From Bradyrhizobium sp. (GTDB lineage: Bacteria; Pseudomonadota; Alphaproteobacteria; Rhizobiales; Xanthobacteraceae), in contig NZ_JALHLP010000015.1 in assembly GCF_022844465.1 (NCBI RefSeq), forward strand, positions 1-64,000: a DNA stretch of 64,000 nt, in the 5' to 3' direction. Below, piece by piece: positions 1-9,084 of the stretch. Position numbers and translations under genes: made by a program. How positions within the stretch are numbered: the first letter of the stretch is position 1; the number at the start of each line of letters is the position of its first letter. The notes under the pieces were generated by a model that was not told the DNA's origin, searched no databases, and saw nothing but the letters and a program-made list of their open reading frames with translations.

Positions 1-1639
1 CGCGCGGCGGCGCGGCGGATGGGGCCGGCGCCGGCGGCCGCGGCGCGGCGCCGAAACCGAAGAACTCGCGCAGCGTCGGCGGCCCGGTCTGGGCAGGGCG
101 GACTTGAATCTGCGGCTGCAACGGCTGCGGCCTCCGCTGCTGCTGTTGCAGCGGTTGCGGCGCCGGAAGCAACAATTGCTTCTGCGTTCCGGGCGCCACC
201 GCCGTCGTTCCGCCCGGCGACGAAGCGGCGACCGGCGTGTCGCCCCTGGCCGGCTCGCGGCCGATTTCGCGGCGCGGCCAGATGAAATCATCGGCGCGGC
301 CGGCCGGGGGCGCCAGCGGTTCACCCTTCACCAGCGTCCGCGCGGCAAGCGCATCGACCGCGGCCGGGCGTGAACCCGGACCGCCGAGCAATTGATCGGT
401 GCCGACCGAGGAGGCCACCAGCGGCAGGATCGGTCCAGCCAATGGCCGCGGCGCGGGCTGTCCGGGAACGGCACTGGCATCGGGCGTCGTCGGTTCGATC
501 GGCACCGCGATGACGCCGGAGCGGGAGGCGAGCAGGCGCGTCACCTCGCGCTCGACATAGTGCGCCAGCTTGCGCGCGCCGGGCTTGGTGAAGAAGACGC
601 CGTCGGCGGTGCGGAGTTGGCGGTTCTGGCCTTCGAAATCGGGACCCTTCTGCAGGAAGCGGCCGGATTCATCGACAAAGCCGTCCCAGACATCGACATA
701 GGTGATGCCGGCCTTGCCGGCCGCGTCACGATACAGCGCGTTGAGGTACAGCATGTCTGCCGTCCCCTTCTGGCCGCGTATCGCGGGCAGGCCGACCCAC
801 AGCACCGGCACGCCCTTGCTCTTCAGCACGACGATCATTTCCTCGATCTTCTTGCTGTAGAGTTCGACCCAGCGCTCGTCGCGAAACTCGTTGAGGCCGC
901 CGCCCGGCGCGCGCGCGGTCTTGTCCGGCGCGCTCTGCGGCGTGTCGTTGTCGGCCGCATCGTCCTCCGCATCATCGGCCTTAGCCGCGTCGGCCGAAGC
1001 CTCCGGCTTTGGCTTGGCTTCACTCGGCTTGGTGTCGCCTGGTTTGGCATCGCCCGGCTTGCTGCGCGCGTCCTTCTTCTCGTCCTTCTTGTCGCTCTTC
1101 TTCTCGGGGACCGGCTCGCGGATCGCCTGGCGGTCGTTGAGGCCGAGCATGACGACGATGGCATCCGGCTTCTCATTGGCGAGAATGCCGCGGGCGGCGG
1201 CAATCCAGTCAGCCGGCTCGCCGCGCGGCTGATATTTGATCAGGCCGGATACGGTCTTGTGCTTGCGGATCACGCCCATGTCGGGCTGGTCGAGGTAGGT
1301 ATCTTCGAGGCCGTAGGCGAGCCAGTCGGCCATGGCGTCACCCAGCACCAGCACGTTCCGTTCCGGCACCGTGTCACGCTTGGCGGGGGCAGGCGCGCGG
1401 GAGAAATCCTGGCGCGGCGCCTGCGGCGGGGGTTGCTGGAACGGGGTGAAGAAATCGCCGCCAAACCAGCCGCCGCCGCGCTGTGGCGCTTGCCGCTGCG
1501 GCGGACCGCCGAAACCGAAATTGAAGAATTGCGCCGAAGCGGGGCCGACGATCCCGACCAGGAGCGCGATCGCGACCACCAGCGCCACCAGTGGGCCCGG
1601 CTCGGTGAACACGCTCAGAAAGGAAGTTGGCTTTCGCAT
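1..1639 (-). CDS. SGNH/GDSL-type hydrolase family protein (DUF459), C-terminus beyond window
   Basis: The frame starts at ATG 1639 and runs off the left edge without a stop, giving about 546 residues. The N-terminus has a membrane/signal segment (about residues 16-36, ending GPASA). A Pro/Gly/Gln-rich linker follows, then an SGNH-like core with block I VLVLGDAMADWL (Ala replaces the usual nucleophilic Ser), VVMLGLNDR as the GxND block, and DGVFFTKPGARKLAHY near the C-terminal D-x-x-H block. A charged Lys/Asp/Ala-rich insert lies between the blocks. The visible tail is Pro/Gln-rich and low-complexity. The family is periplasmic and often lies with cell-wall genes. The lytic transglycosylase gene is directly upstream on the same strand. 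The atypical block I makes catalytic activity uncertain. Confidence 0.8.
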   Translation of the reverse strand, partial: MRKPTSFLSVFTEPGPLVALVVAIALLVGIVGPASAQFFNFGFGGPPQRQAPQRGGGWFGGDFFTPFQQPPPQAPRQDFSRAPAPAKRDTVPERNVLVLGDAMADWLAYGLEDTYLDQPDMGVIRKHKTVSGLIKYQPRGEPADWIAAARGILANEKPDAIVVMLGLNDRQAIREPVPEKKSDKKDEKKDARSKPGDAKPGDTKPSEAKPKPEASADAAKADDAEDDAADNDTPQSAPDKTARAPGGGLNEFRDERWVELYSKKIEEMIVVLKSKGVPVLWVGLPAIRGQKGTADMLYLNALYRDAAGKAGITYVDVWDGFVDESGRFLQKGPDFEGQNRQLRTADGVFFTKPGARKLAHYVEREVTRLLASRSGVIAVPIEPTTPDASAVPGQPAPRPLAGPILPLVASSVGTDQLLGGPGSRPAAVDALAARTLVKGEPLAPPAGRADDFIWPRREIGREPARGDTPVAASSPGGTTAVAPGTQKQLLLPAPQPLQQQQRRPQPLQPQIQVRPAQTGPPTLREFFGFGAAPRPPAPAPSAAPPR

Positions 1640-1798
1640 CCGGCTCGGTCGCAATGGCTCTGGGGTTAGCAATTATAATAGCGGAATCAGGCTGCAAGCG
1701 GGCGAATTTCGGTGCCATGAACCGGGGCTGCAAGGTCTTGTCAAATCTTATCCTGAATCGGGCGTTTCGGGGTGACTTTCACGCCTGAAAGACGAGTT

Positions 1799-3211
1799 TT
1801 ACCGCCCCCGGAGCCGCTCCAGGACCTCGTAGGAGGCAAAGCCGTCCGCCGGCACCCCGATGGAAGCCTGGAAGCCGCGCAGCGCCTCCCGGGTCTGCCC
1901 GCCAAACTGGCCGTCCGGCGCGGCCTTGTAGAGGCCGCGCTGGGCCAGCAATTGCTGCAGTTCCAGCCGCTCGGCCCGCGACAGCACCCGTTCCTGACGC
2001 GGCCATGGTTGCACCAAGGGCGGGTCGCCGCGCAGGCGGTCGGCGAAGTGGCCGATCGCCAGCGCATAGGCCTCCGCCGGGTTGTATTTCATGATGACGC
2101 GAAAGTTCTGCAGCATCAGGAAACCCGGGCCCCTGGCCCCCGCCGGCGCCAGCAGGTAGGCCTTTTCGGCCGGGTTCGGGAACGGCCTGCCATCGGCGCG
2201 CGTCAGGCCCTGGCCCTGCCATTGCGCGATCGTCATCGCCTTTGCCTTGTCCGCCAGCATGAAGTTGAAGCCCTGCGGCAGCATCACCTCGTAACCCCAG
2301 CTCTGTCCGCTTTGCCAGCCGTCCTTCCGCAGGTTGTTGGCGGTCGAGGCAATCAGGTCGGCGACGTTGTCGACGACGTCGCGGCGGCCGTCGCCGTCGG
2401 CGTCCACGGCATAGCGTTTGAACGAAGTGGGCATGAACTGCGTCGGCCCGAACGCCCCGGCCCAGGAGCCGCGCATTTGCTCGGGCCGCAGATCGCCGCG
2501 GTTGAGGATCTCGAGCGCGGTGAGGAACTCATCCTTGAAGTAGGCCTGGCGGCGGCCGACGCAGGCGAGGGTCGCGGTGGAGTTCAGCACGCTGCGGTCG
2601 CCCATTTGCGTGGAGTAGTTGGATTCGATTCCCCAGATCGAGGCGATGGCATGGCGGTCGACACCATACGCTTTCTCCATCGCGTCGAACTGCGGCTTGT
2701 AGCGGGCGAGAATCTCGCGGCCCTTGGCGAGGCGGTTCTCGTTCACGAGGATGTCGAGATAGTCCCAGATCGCCTTGGTGAATTCAGGCTGCGAATCCAT
2801 CAGGTCCATGATCCGCAGATCGGGGGTGAGCCCCGCGGTGAAGCGCTCGAAGTTCTGCTGCGTGACGTTGCGGCGCGCGGCGTCAGGCCACATCGCGGCG
2901 ACGCAGTTGGGAAAGTTCGCCGCCGCCTGCCGGATCGCGCTTGCGGTCATCAGCGGATGGCCGGAGGCGCCATCCTCGCCGCTCCAGGGCGGCGGCGCGG
3001 GCGGTCCGCCCTCCGTGCCTTGCGCGGCCTGCGGCGCGGGAGCGGATTTCTGGCCCGAAAAGATGTTGCCGAGGAAGTTCGAAATGCCGTCGCTGCCGGC
3101 GGATTGGGCCTGGGCCGGCTCGACAGAGACAAGCCGGCTGAGACATAGCAGCGCGACCGCGACGATCGCCGCGCAGGCCGGTCTAGTTATCGCCGGTTCC
3201 TTCGCACCCAT
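1799..3211 (-). CDS. Lytic murein transglycosylase (MltB-like, SLT_2) with peptidoglycan-binding domain
   Basis: 470 aa from ATG 3211. A longer in-frame extension exists upstream, but only this start gives a clean signal peptide (hydrophobic stretch at residues 13-30, ending AQAQ). A Pro-rich linker precedes the MltB-type catalytic domain, whose motif SIWGIESNYS carries the predicted catalytic Glu at residue 196. Further motifs AFGPTQFMPTSF and DGDGRRDVVD are typical of the family. The last 60 residues form a PG_binding_1 domain (LLAQRGLYKAAPDGQFGG). The enzyme should cleave the MurNAc-GlcNAc bond in the periplasm, forming 1,6-anhydro ends. It is divergent from galU and probably co-transcribed with the DUF459 gene downstream. 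Confidence 0.9.
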   Translation of the reverse strand: MGAKEPAITRPACAAIVAVALLCLSRLVSVEPAQAQSAGSDGISNFLGNIFSGQKSAPAPQAAQGTEGGPPAPPPWSGEDGASGHPLMTASAIRQAAANFPNCVAAMWPDAARRNVTQQNFERFTAGLTPDLRIMDLMDSQPEFTKAIWDYLDILVNENRLAKGREILARYKPQFDAMEKAYGVDRHAIASIWGIESNYSTQMGDRSVLNSTATLACVGRRQAYFKDEFLTALEILNRGDLRPEQMRGSWAGAFGPTQFMPTSFKRYAVDADGDGRRDVVDNVADLIASTANNLRKDGWQSGQSWGYEVMLPQGFNFMLADKAKAMTIAQWQGQGLTRADGRPFPNPAEKAYLLAPAGARGPGFLMLQNFRVIMKYNPAEAYALAIGHFADRLRGDPPLVQPWPRQERVLSRAERLELQQLLAQRGLYKAAPDGQFGGQTREALRGFQASIGVPADGFASYEVLERLRGR

Positions 3212-3441
3212 GTCCTGTCCATCCGTCCCGTGGTTCGCCCTTCGAGAACGCCTTGCCACGATTGCCATCGGCTTAACAGAGCCGGTATTTTGTTGTCGCG
3301 CCCCTCTTCCGCCAGGGGGTAGGCGAAACAATGGTGACCATACATCCGCCTTTGTTCCCGGATGCAAACCGGTTACCAACGTGCGATCAAGACTTTTCGT
3401 GTTCCGCAACTCTTCATCTTCCAAGGGCTCCCGACATCGCC

Positions 3442-4320
3442 ATGAAAATCCGCAAAGCCGTCTTTCCGGTCGCCGGTCTCGGCACCCGCGTCCTGCCCGC
3501 CACCAAGGCGATGCCCAAGGAGATGCTGACCATCGTCGACAGGCCGCTGATCCAGTATGTGGTCGACGAAGCCAGGGAAGCCGGCATCGAGCATTTCGTC
3601 TTTGTCACCGGGCGCAACAAGGGCGTGATCGAGGATCATTTCGACCGCATGTTCGAACTCGACGCCACGCTGGCCGCGCGCGGCAAGAAGGCCGAGCAGG
3701 AGATACTGGCGCGCGACCAGCCCGAGGCCGGCGCCATGAGCTTCACCCGCCAGCAGGCGCCGCTTGGTCTCGGCCATGCGGTCTGGTGCGCGCGCGATAT
3801 CGTCGGCGACGAGCCGTTCGCCGTGCTGCTGCCGGACGAACTGGTGCTCAACAGCCCGGGTTGCCTGAAGCAGATGATCGAGGCGGCGGCCAGGCTCGGC
3901 GAGAAATCAAATTTGCTCGCGGTGGAGGCGGTGCCTGACGATCTCACCCATCAATACGGCATCTGCGGTGTCGGCAAGCGTCTGGCCGGCAACATGTTCG
4001 AGGTTGACGGCATGGTGGAGAAGCCGCCGAAAGGCACCGCGCCTTCCAACCTCTCGATCACCGGACGCTACATCCTGCAGCCGGAAATCTTCAGGATTCT
4101 CGAAACCCAGGAGCGTGGCGCCGGCGGCGAGATCCAGCTCACCGACGCGATGAGGGTGCTCGCCGGTACGCAGCGCTTTTATGGCGTCGAATTCGCGGGC
4201 GAGCGGCACGATTGCGGCTCGAAGCCCGGCTTCCTGCGCGCCAACATCGCCTATGGCATGGCCCGCCCCGAGTTGCGCGAGGGTTTGCGCAGCGAGATGA
4301 ACAAATATCTGGAGAAGTGA
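3442..4320 (+). CDS. galU: UTP--glucose-1-phosphate uridylyltransferase
   Basis: 292 aa, the usual GalU length, from ATG 3442. The N-terminal nucleotide-binding signature GLGTRVLPATKAMPKEML is intact. Downstream are RPLIQYVVDEA, LGLGHAVWCA, LLPDELV and EKPPKGTAPSN, all standard for bacterial GalU. It makes UDP-glucose from glucose-1-phosphate and UTP for exopolysaccharide, lipopolysaccharide and osmoregulated glucans. It stands alone, divergent from the lytic transglycosylase gene, and is followed by a hairpin terminator and a palindromic repeat. The in-frame extension upstream of ATG 3442 has no family similarity. Confidence 0.96.
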   Translation: MKIRKAVFPVAGLGTRVLPATKAMPKEMLTIVDRPLIQYVVDEAREAGIEHFVFVTGRNKGVIEDHFDRMFELDATLAARGKKAEQEILARDQPEAGAMSFTRQQAPLGLGHAVWCARDIVGDEPFAVLLPDELVLNSPGCLKQMIEAAARLGEKSNLLAVEAVPDDLTHQYGICGVGKRLAGNMFEVDGMVEKPPKGTAPSNLSITGRYILQPEIFRILETQERGAGGEIQLTDAMRVLAGTQRFYGVEFAGERHDCGSKPGFLRANIAYGMARPELREGLRSEMNKYLEK

Positions 4321-4324
4321 CGGG

Positions 4325-4345
4325 AGCAGCGCGACGCGCTGCTTT
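4325..4345 (+). terminator. Hairpin terminator after galU
   Basis: Perfect inverted repeat AGCAGCGCG / CGCGCTGCT, centred on 4334, starts five bases after the galU stop and is followed by TTTC. The T-run is short, so it may be a weak Rho-independent terminator. Confidence 0.55.
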
Positions 4346-4387
4346 CGTCATTCCGGGGCGCGCATAGCGCGGACCCGGAATCTCGAG
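4346..4387. repeat. Palindromic intergenic repeat, family A (short copy)
   Basis: Contains CGTCATTCCGGGGCG and GGACCCGGAATCTCGAG, the same words as the copies at 9844, 35472 and 58628. The outer arms (TCATTCCGG and its near-complement) can form a hairpin. This copy is truncated after the central CTCGAG. Confidence 0.8.
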
Positions 4388-4440
4388 CGACCATCGCAAG
4401 GGCGCTTCGGTCTTTGGCAAATCGCCGATTGGGGATACGG

Positions 4441-4698
4441 GTGAACGATTACGACCTGCTGCGGGACTATCTCAGAAAACAGAAGCTTCCTGAATTCGTG
4501 CTGAGCTTCGAACAGATCGAGGCGATCATCGACGCCGCGCTGCCGCGCGCCGCCCAGCGGGCGTCATGGTGGGAAACCGAGCGCAGTCCGCAGGAGAAGA
4601 TGCCGCAGCGCGAGGCCTGCCTTGCCGCCGGCTACATCGCGACCCGGCAGGCCGACGGCGTCAGCGTCAAGTTCAAGCGGATACCCAAACGCGGCTAA
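4441..4698 (+). CDS. Small DUF7662-like protein
   Basis: 85 aa if started at GTG 4441; an in-frame TTG at 4414 would add nine residues. The sequence DYDLLRDYLRKQ, FEQIEAIIDAALPRAA, SWWETE, ACLAAGYIA and VKFKR follows the layout of the DUF7662 family (short basic proteins with a conserved Trp pair and an AWxxAG-like block) as I recall it. The function is unknown. The stop overlaps the stop of the convergent EAL gene by four bases, so the two transcripts meet here. Confidence 0.65.
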   Translation: MNDYDLLRDYLRKQKLPEFVLSFEQIEAIIDAALPRAAQRASWWETERSPQEKMPQREACLAAGYIATRQADGVSVKFKRIPKRG

Positions 4699-7586
4699 CC
4701 CGCCGACTCCAGCCGCTCCTCGGTCAACAGCCGCATCGCGGCGTCGGCGTCCATCGGCTCGCCGAAGGCGAAGCCTTGCGCGTATTCGCAGCCGAGCTGA
4801 TAGAGCTCGACCGCGTCCGAGTCCGTCTCCGCGCCCTCGGCGACCACGTCCATGCCGAGGTCATGGGCCATCGCGATGATCGATTTGAGGATCACCGGCC
4901 GGGTGCCGCGGCTGGTGGTGCGCACAAAGGACTGGTCGATCTTGATGGTGTCGAAGGGGAACCGCTGCAGATAGGACAGCGAGGAATGGCCGGTGCCGAA
5001 ATCGTCCAGCGACAGTCCGGTGCCGAGTTCGCGGATTCGCGTCAGCATCTGCGCGGCGTGCTCCGGATTCTCCATCACCAGCGATTCCGTCAGTTCCAGC
5101 TTCAGCGTGCCGCGCGCCACCGAGGAGCGCGACAGCACGGTGCGGATGTCGTGGATCAGATCGTGCCGCAGCAACTGCCGCGAGGAGACGTTGACCGAGG
5201 CAAAGATCGGCTCGCGCGATCGCATCGCGCGCTGCCAGATCGCCAGTTGCCGCGCGGTCTGGTCCATCACGAACAGGCCGAGATCGACGATCAGGCCGAT
5301 TTCCTCGGCGATGCCGATGAATTCGGAGGGCGACATCCGGCCGAGCTTGGGATGATCCCAGCGCGCCAGCGCCTCGAAGCCGGCGATCGAGCGATCTTCC
5401 AGCCGCACGATCGGCTGGTAGAGAATGGTGATTTCCTGCCGCTCGATGGCGCGGCGCAGTTCGCTCTCCAGCGTCAGGCGGTCGGTCTTGCGGGCGCGCA
5501 TCGCGGGCTTGTAGACGTCGATGCGGTCGCCGCCGATGCGCTTGGAGTGATACATCGCAAGCTCGGCGTCCTTGATGATCTCGTCGGACAATGGCGTCTG
5601 CGGGTCCGACAGCGCCAGCCCGATCGAGGCGGTCAGGAAGATCTCGCGGTCGTTGAAGGCGATCGGCGCGCGGATGGTCTTGCGGATGGTTTCGGCGAAC
5701 GCGGTGATGCGCGCCGGGTCCTGCTCCGACATCAGCAGCAGGCCGAACTGGTCGCCGGCAAGCCGCGCCAGCGTGTCCTGGGGTTTCAGAATCCGCGTCA
5801 GCCGCCGCGCCAGCGTCAGCAGGATCGAATCGCCGACGGCGATGCCGACGGAATCGTTGACCTGCTTGAAGCGATCGAGGTCGATCATCATCAGCGTCGG
5901 CCGCAGGTTCGGCATGGTCTTGGCGAAATTCGCCACCGCGCCGAGCCGGTCGATGAACAATTTGCGGTTCGGCAGGCCGGTGAGGTTGTCATGCACGGAA
6001 TCGTGCAGCATGCGCTCTTCGGCGTTCTTGATTTCGGTGACGTCGGTCAGCGTGCCGACCACGCGCGAAACCTCGCCGTCGGAGCCGACCACGGGCCGCG
6101 CCTTGAGCGCGAACCACATGAAGTGGCCGTCGGGCGTGCGCAGGCGGAAATCCTGCACCAGCCGGCCGCGGCGCTGGTCAAGCACGCTGTCGAGCGCGGC
6201 GCGGAAGCGGTCCTGGTCGAGCGGGTGCAGCACTTCGAGCCATTTCGCCGCCGGGCCTTCCAGCGTGCCGCGCTTGAGGCCGAGCAGGCTCTCGGTTTCC
6301 GGGCTGGTGAACACCTTGTCGGCGGAGACGTCCCAGTCCCAGATCAGGTCGCCGGAGCCGGTCAGCGCCAGCGCCCGGCGCTCGATGTCGGAGACGATGC
6401 CCGTGGTCGCGCCGCCGCCGGCAAAGGCGTGCTGCATGACGGTGAACCCGATCAGCATCACGATCAGCACGAGGCCGCCGAGCAGCGCCGGGCCGACAAT
6501 GTCGTTGGTGACGCTGCCGCCGACGGCCATGCCGGCGGCGATCACCCAGACCACCAGCAGGAACCAGGTCGGGATCAGCAGCACGGCGCGATCGAAGCCG
6601 TGGGTCGACAGATAGACGATGAGCGCGAAGCCCGCGAACGCGATCAACACCAGCGACATGCGCGCAATGCCCGAGGCGGCCGCCGGATCGTACAGCGCCA
6701 GCGCCACCAGCGAGCCCAGGAAGGTCAGCCAGCCGAGGGTGATGTGGGAATATCGTACATGCCATCGGCTCAGGTTGAGATAGGCGAACAGGAACACCAG
6801 CAGCGTCGCCGCCAGGATCGCTTCGCCGGCCGCGCGCCACACGCGCTCGGCGTTGTTGGACATGTCGAGCACCTTGCCCCAGAAGCCGAAATCGATGCCG
6901 ATATAGACCAGCACCGCCCAGGCCAGCGCGGCCGCGGCCGGAAACATGATGCTGCCCTTGACCACGAACAGAATGGTGAGCACGAGCGCCAGCAGGCCTG
7001 AAATGCCGATGACGATGCCCTGGTAGAGGGTGAACGAGTTGACCTTGTCCTTGTAGGCGTCCGGCTCCCACAGATAGAGCTGCGGCAGTTTATCGGTCCG
7101 CAGTTCGGCCACGAAGGTGACGACGGAGCCGGGATCGAGCGTGATGCGGAAGATATCCGCGGTGGCGCTGTCCTGCCGCTCGGGGCGATCGCCGGTGGAG
7201 GGCGTGATGGTTGCGATGCGCGACAGGCCGAGATCGGGCCACAGCAGCCCCGAGGACACGATCCGGTAATGCGGCGCGACGATCAGGCGGTCGAGTTGGT
7301 CGTCGGTGTTGTTGGCGAGCGCAAACACCACCCAGTTCAGTCCGCCCTCGCGGGCGCGAACCTCGATGCGGCGAACGATGCCGTCGGTCCCCGGCGCGGT
7401 GGAAACCTGGATGCGGTCCGTTTCGCTGCGCTGGTGATCGAGTACCGCGGTCAGGTCGATCGCGGGCGCGTCGCTGCGGACGCTGACGGCGTCGATGGCC
7501 TGCGCCGCCGGCGCGGTCGCAATAACCATGAGGCCGAGCGCGAGCGGCGCAAGACACCTGATCACTCGCAATATCCTACTCCGCAA
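4695..7586 (-). CDS. Membrane-bound PAS-GGDEF-EAL signalling protein
   Basis: Up to 963 aa from TTG 7586. In-frame TTG 7571 and GTG 7565 are closer to the GGAG ribosome site and are plausible starts. A signal peptide precedes a periplasmic domain of about 150 residues, then about seven membrane helices to residue 395, a PAS domain with PAC motif (FRLRTPDGHFMWFALKAR), a GGDEF domain and a C-terminal EAL domain. The GGDEF motif is degenerate (RLAGDQFG), so cyclase activity is doubtful. The EAL domain keeps FEALARW (E738), LELTES, DDFGTGHSS, IKIDQSFV and AEGAET, so cyclic-di-GMP phosphodiesterase activity is likely. The layout suggests a sensor linking an envelope signal to c-di-GMP breakdown. 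Confidence 0.92.
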   Translation of the reverse strand: MRSRILRVIRCLAPLALGLMVIATAPAAQAIDAVSVRSDAPAIDLTAVLDHQRSETDRIQVSTAPGTDGIVRRIEVRAREGGLNWVVFALANNTDDQLDRLIVAPHYRIVSSGLLWPDLGLSRIATITPSTGDRPERQDSATADIFRITLDPGSVVTFVAELRTDKLPQLYLWEPDAYKDKVNSFTLYQGIVIGISGLLALVLTILFVVKGSIMFPAAAALAWAVLVYIGIDFGFWGKVLDMSNNAERVWRAAGEAILAATLLVFLFAYLNLSRWHVRYSHITLGWLTFLGSLVALALYDPAAASGIARMSLVLIAFAGFALIVYLSTHGFDRAVLLIPTWFLLVVWVIAAGMAVGGSVTNDIVGPALLGGLVLIVMLIGFTVMQHAFAGGGATTGIVSDIERRALALTGSGDLIWDWDVSADKVFTSPETESLLGLKRGTLEGPAAKWLEVLHPLDQDRFRAALDSVLDQRRGRLVQDFRLRTPDGHFMWFALKARPVVGSDGEVSRVVGTLTDVTEIKNAEERMLHDSVHDNLTGLPNRKLFIDRLGAVANFAKTMPNLRPTLMMIDLDRFKQVNDSVGIAVGDSILLTLARRLTRILKPQDTLARLAGDQFGLLLMSEQDPARITAFAETIRKTIRAPIAFNDREIFLTASIGLALSDPQTPLSDEIIKDAELAMYHSKRIGGDRIDVYKPAMRARKTDRLTLESELRRAIERQEITILYQPIVRLEDRSIAGFEALARWDHPKLGRMSPSEFIGIAEEIGLIVDLGLFVMDQTARQLAIWQRAMRSREPIFASVNVSSRQLLRHDLIHDIRTVLSRSSVARGTLKLELTESLVMENPEHAAQMLTRIRELGTGLSLDDFGTGHSSLSYLQRFPFDTIKIDQSFVRTTSRGTRPVILKSIIAMAHDLGMDVVAEGAETDSDAVELYQLGCEYAQGFAFGEPMDADAAMRLLTEERLESAG

Positions 7587-7687
7587 TCGACGATACGCCC
7601 GGTCCCGGCGCGGGTCCGACGACGCGCGATAAATGACATGAAAGCGAAGCGAATCAAAGGCTTTCCGCCTTGCTTCGCGCGCGACCG

Positions 7688-8686
7688 TTAGACCGCCAAC
7701 ACAATTTTGCCAATATGTTCGCTGGTCTCCATGCGCCGGTGCGCATCCGCGGCTTTTTCCAGCGGGAAGCTGCTGTCCATCAGCGGTTTGACCCGCCCAT
7801 CGCGCAACAGCGGCATCACTTTCGCCTCGATCGCCGCGACCATCGCCGCCTTGTCGGCGTTACTACGCGGGCGCAGCGTGGAGCCGGTGTGAGTCAACCG
7901 CTTCACCATGACCTTGGCGATGTTGACCGTGACCTTCGGTCCGTTCAGCGTCGCAATCTGCACAATACGGCCGTTGATCGCCGCAGCGTCGTAGTTGCGA
8001 TCGACATAGTCGCCGGCAACCATGTCGAGGATCAGGTCGGCGCCCGCATCCTTGGTTTCCGCCTTGACGACGGCGACGAAGTCCTCCGTCTTATAGTTGA
8101 TCGCGCGGTCGGCGCCGAGCTTGAGGCAGGCGTCGATCTTGGCCTGCGATCCGACGGTGACGATCACCTTGGCGCCGAACGCCTTGGCGAGCTGGATCGC
8201 CATGGTGCCGATACCGGATGAGCCGCCATGGATCAGCAGTGTTTCGCCGGGCTTCAGCCCGCCGCGCTCGAACACGTTGTGCCACACCGTCATCAGCGTT
8301 TCCGGAATCGCGCCGGCTTGCTGGATCGACAGCGACGGCGGCACCGCCATCGCCTGGGCGTCCTGCGCGATGCAGTACTGGGCGTAGCCGCCGCCCGCGA
8401 CCAGCGACATCACCTTGTCGCCGAGTTTATGCCTGCTTGCGCCCGCGCCGAGCGCGACCACTTCGCCCGCGATCTCAAGGCCGGGCAGGTCGCTGGCGCC
8501 GGGCGGCGGCGGGTAGGCGCCGGAGCGCTGCGCAATGTCGGGACGGTTGACGCCCGCGGCCATCACCTTGACCAGGATTTCCCCCGGACCGGGAACGGGC
8601 ACGGCGCGGGTTTCCGGCAACAGCACTTCGGGGCCGCCGGGCTTGCTGATACCGATGACGGTCATTTGCGCGGGCAGCTTTTCCAT
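7688..8686 (-). CDS. NAD(P)H:quinone oxidoreductase (zeta-crystallin/PIG3-like MDR family)
   Basis: 332 aa from ATG 8686. It is a medium-chain dehydrogenase without zinc ligands: an N-terminal GroES-like domain (PGPGEILVKVMAAGVNRPDIAQR, read in two parts) and a Rossmann fold with HGGSSGIGTMAIQLAKA for NADPH. The motif GAYPPPPGASDLPGLEIAG is typical of the PIG3-type quinone oxidoreductases. It probably carries out NADPH-dependent reduction of quinones or enals in the cytoplasm. It lies just upstream of the divergent DUF1192 gene. The substrate cannot be read from sequence. Confidence 0.9.
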   Translation of the reverse strand: MEKLPAQMTVIGISKPGGPEVLLPETRAVPVPGPGEILVKVMAAGVNRPDIAQRSGAYPPPPGASDLPGLEIAGEVVALGAGASRHKLGDKVMSLVAGGGYAQYCIAQDAQAMAVPPSLSIQQAGAIPETLMTVWHNVFERGGLKPGETLLIHGGSSGIGTMAIQLAKAFGAKVIVTVGSQAKIDACLKLGADRAINYKTEDFVAVVKAETKDAGADLILDMVAGDYVDRNYDAAAINGRIVQIATLNGPKVTVNIAKVMVKRLTHTGSTLRPRSNADKAAMVAAIEAKVMPLLRDGRVKPLMDSSFPLEKAADAHRRMETSEHIGKIVLAV

Positions 8687-8808
8687 GATTTGTCCTAGCG
8701 AAATGCGGGAATTTGAATGCGCCCCTGATTAGCCAGCCCGGCTCCGGCTGGCAACCGCTTGCAGGGGATCGCCGGGGTCTTTCGGAGCCGCCGGGAGGAG
8801 GGAAGCGC

Positions 8809-9000
8809 ATGGCGATCGAGGATGACGACAAGCCGCGGAAGAAGATCACCCACGACATCGGCCAGGATCTGTCGCTGCTGTCGGTCGAGGAACTGGCCGA
8901 GCGCATCGCGCTGCTGAAGCAGGAGATCGTGCGGCTCGACGCCGCCATGACGAAGAAGCGCGCCTCAAAGGACGCCGCGAACAGCTTTTTCAAGCCGTAG
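8809..9000 (+). CDS. DUF1192 family small protein
   Basis: 63 aa from ATG 8809, preceded by a strong GGAGGAGGGAAG ribosome site; the longer frame from 8713 is not needed. Features are DDKPRKKITHDIGQDLS, LSVEELAERIALLKQEIVRL (an amphipathic, probably coiled-coil helix) and a basic tail ending FFKP. The family is short, cytosolic and nearly confined to alphaproteobacteria, with no known function to my knowledge. It is followed by the sRNA candidate and rcdA. Confidence 0.85.
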   Translation: MAIEDDDKPRKKITHDIGQDLSLLSVEELAERIALLKQEIVRLDAAMTKKRASKDAANSFFKP

Positions 9001-9084
9001 CGTTGTGGGAGACAAAATTCGGCCATTGGCCGATGGTCGCCGAGGCCTGAAGAAAATCCGTTGTTTACGATCAATTAAGCTTTC

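Noticed and set aside
1772..3148. Plus-strand frame opposite the lytic transglycosylase
   Set aside because: The minus-strand gene has a signal peptide, catalytic Glu and PG-binding domain; the plus-strand reading has none.
4566..7001. Plus-strand open frame of over 800 codons opposite the EAL gene
   Set aside because: It is Arg/His/Gln/Gly-rich with no domain, and it mirrors a well-conserved multi-domain gene on the minus strand. High GC gives long empty frames.
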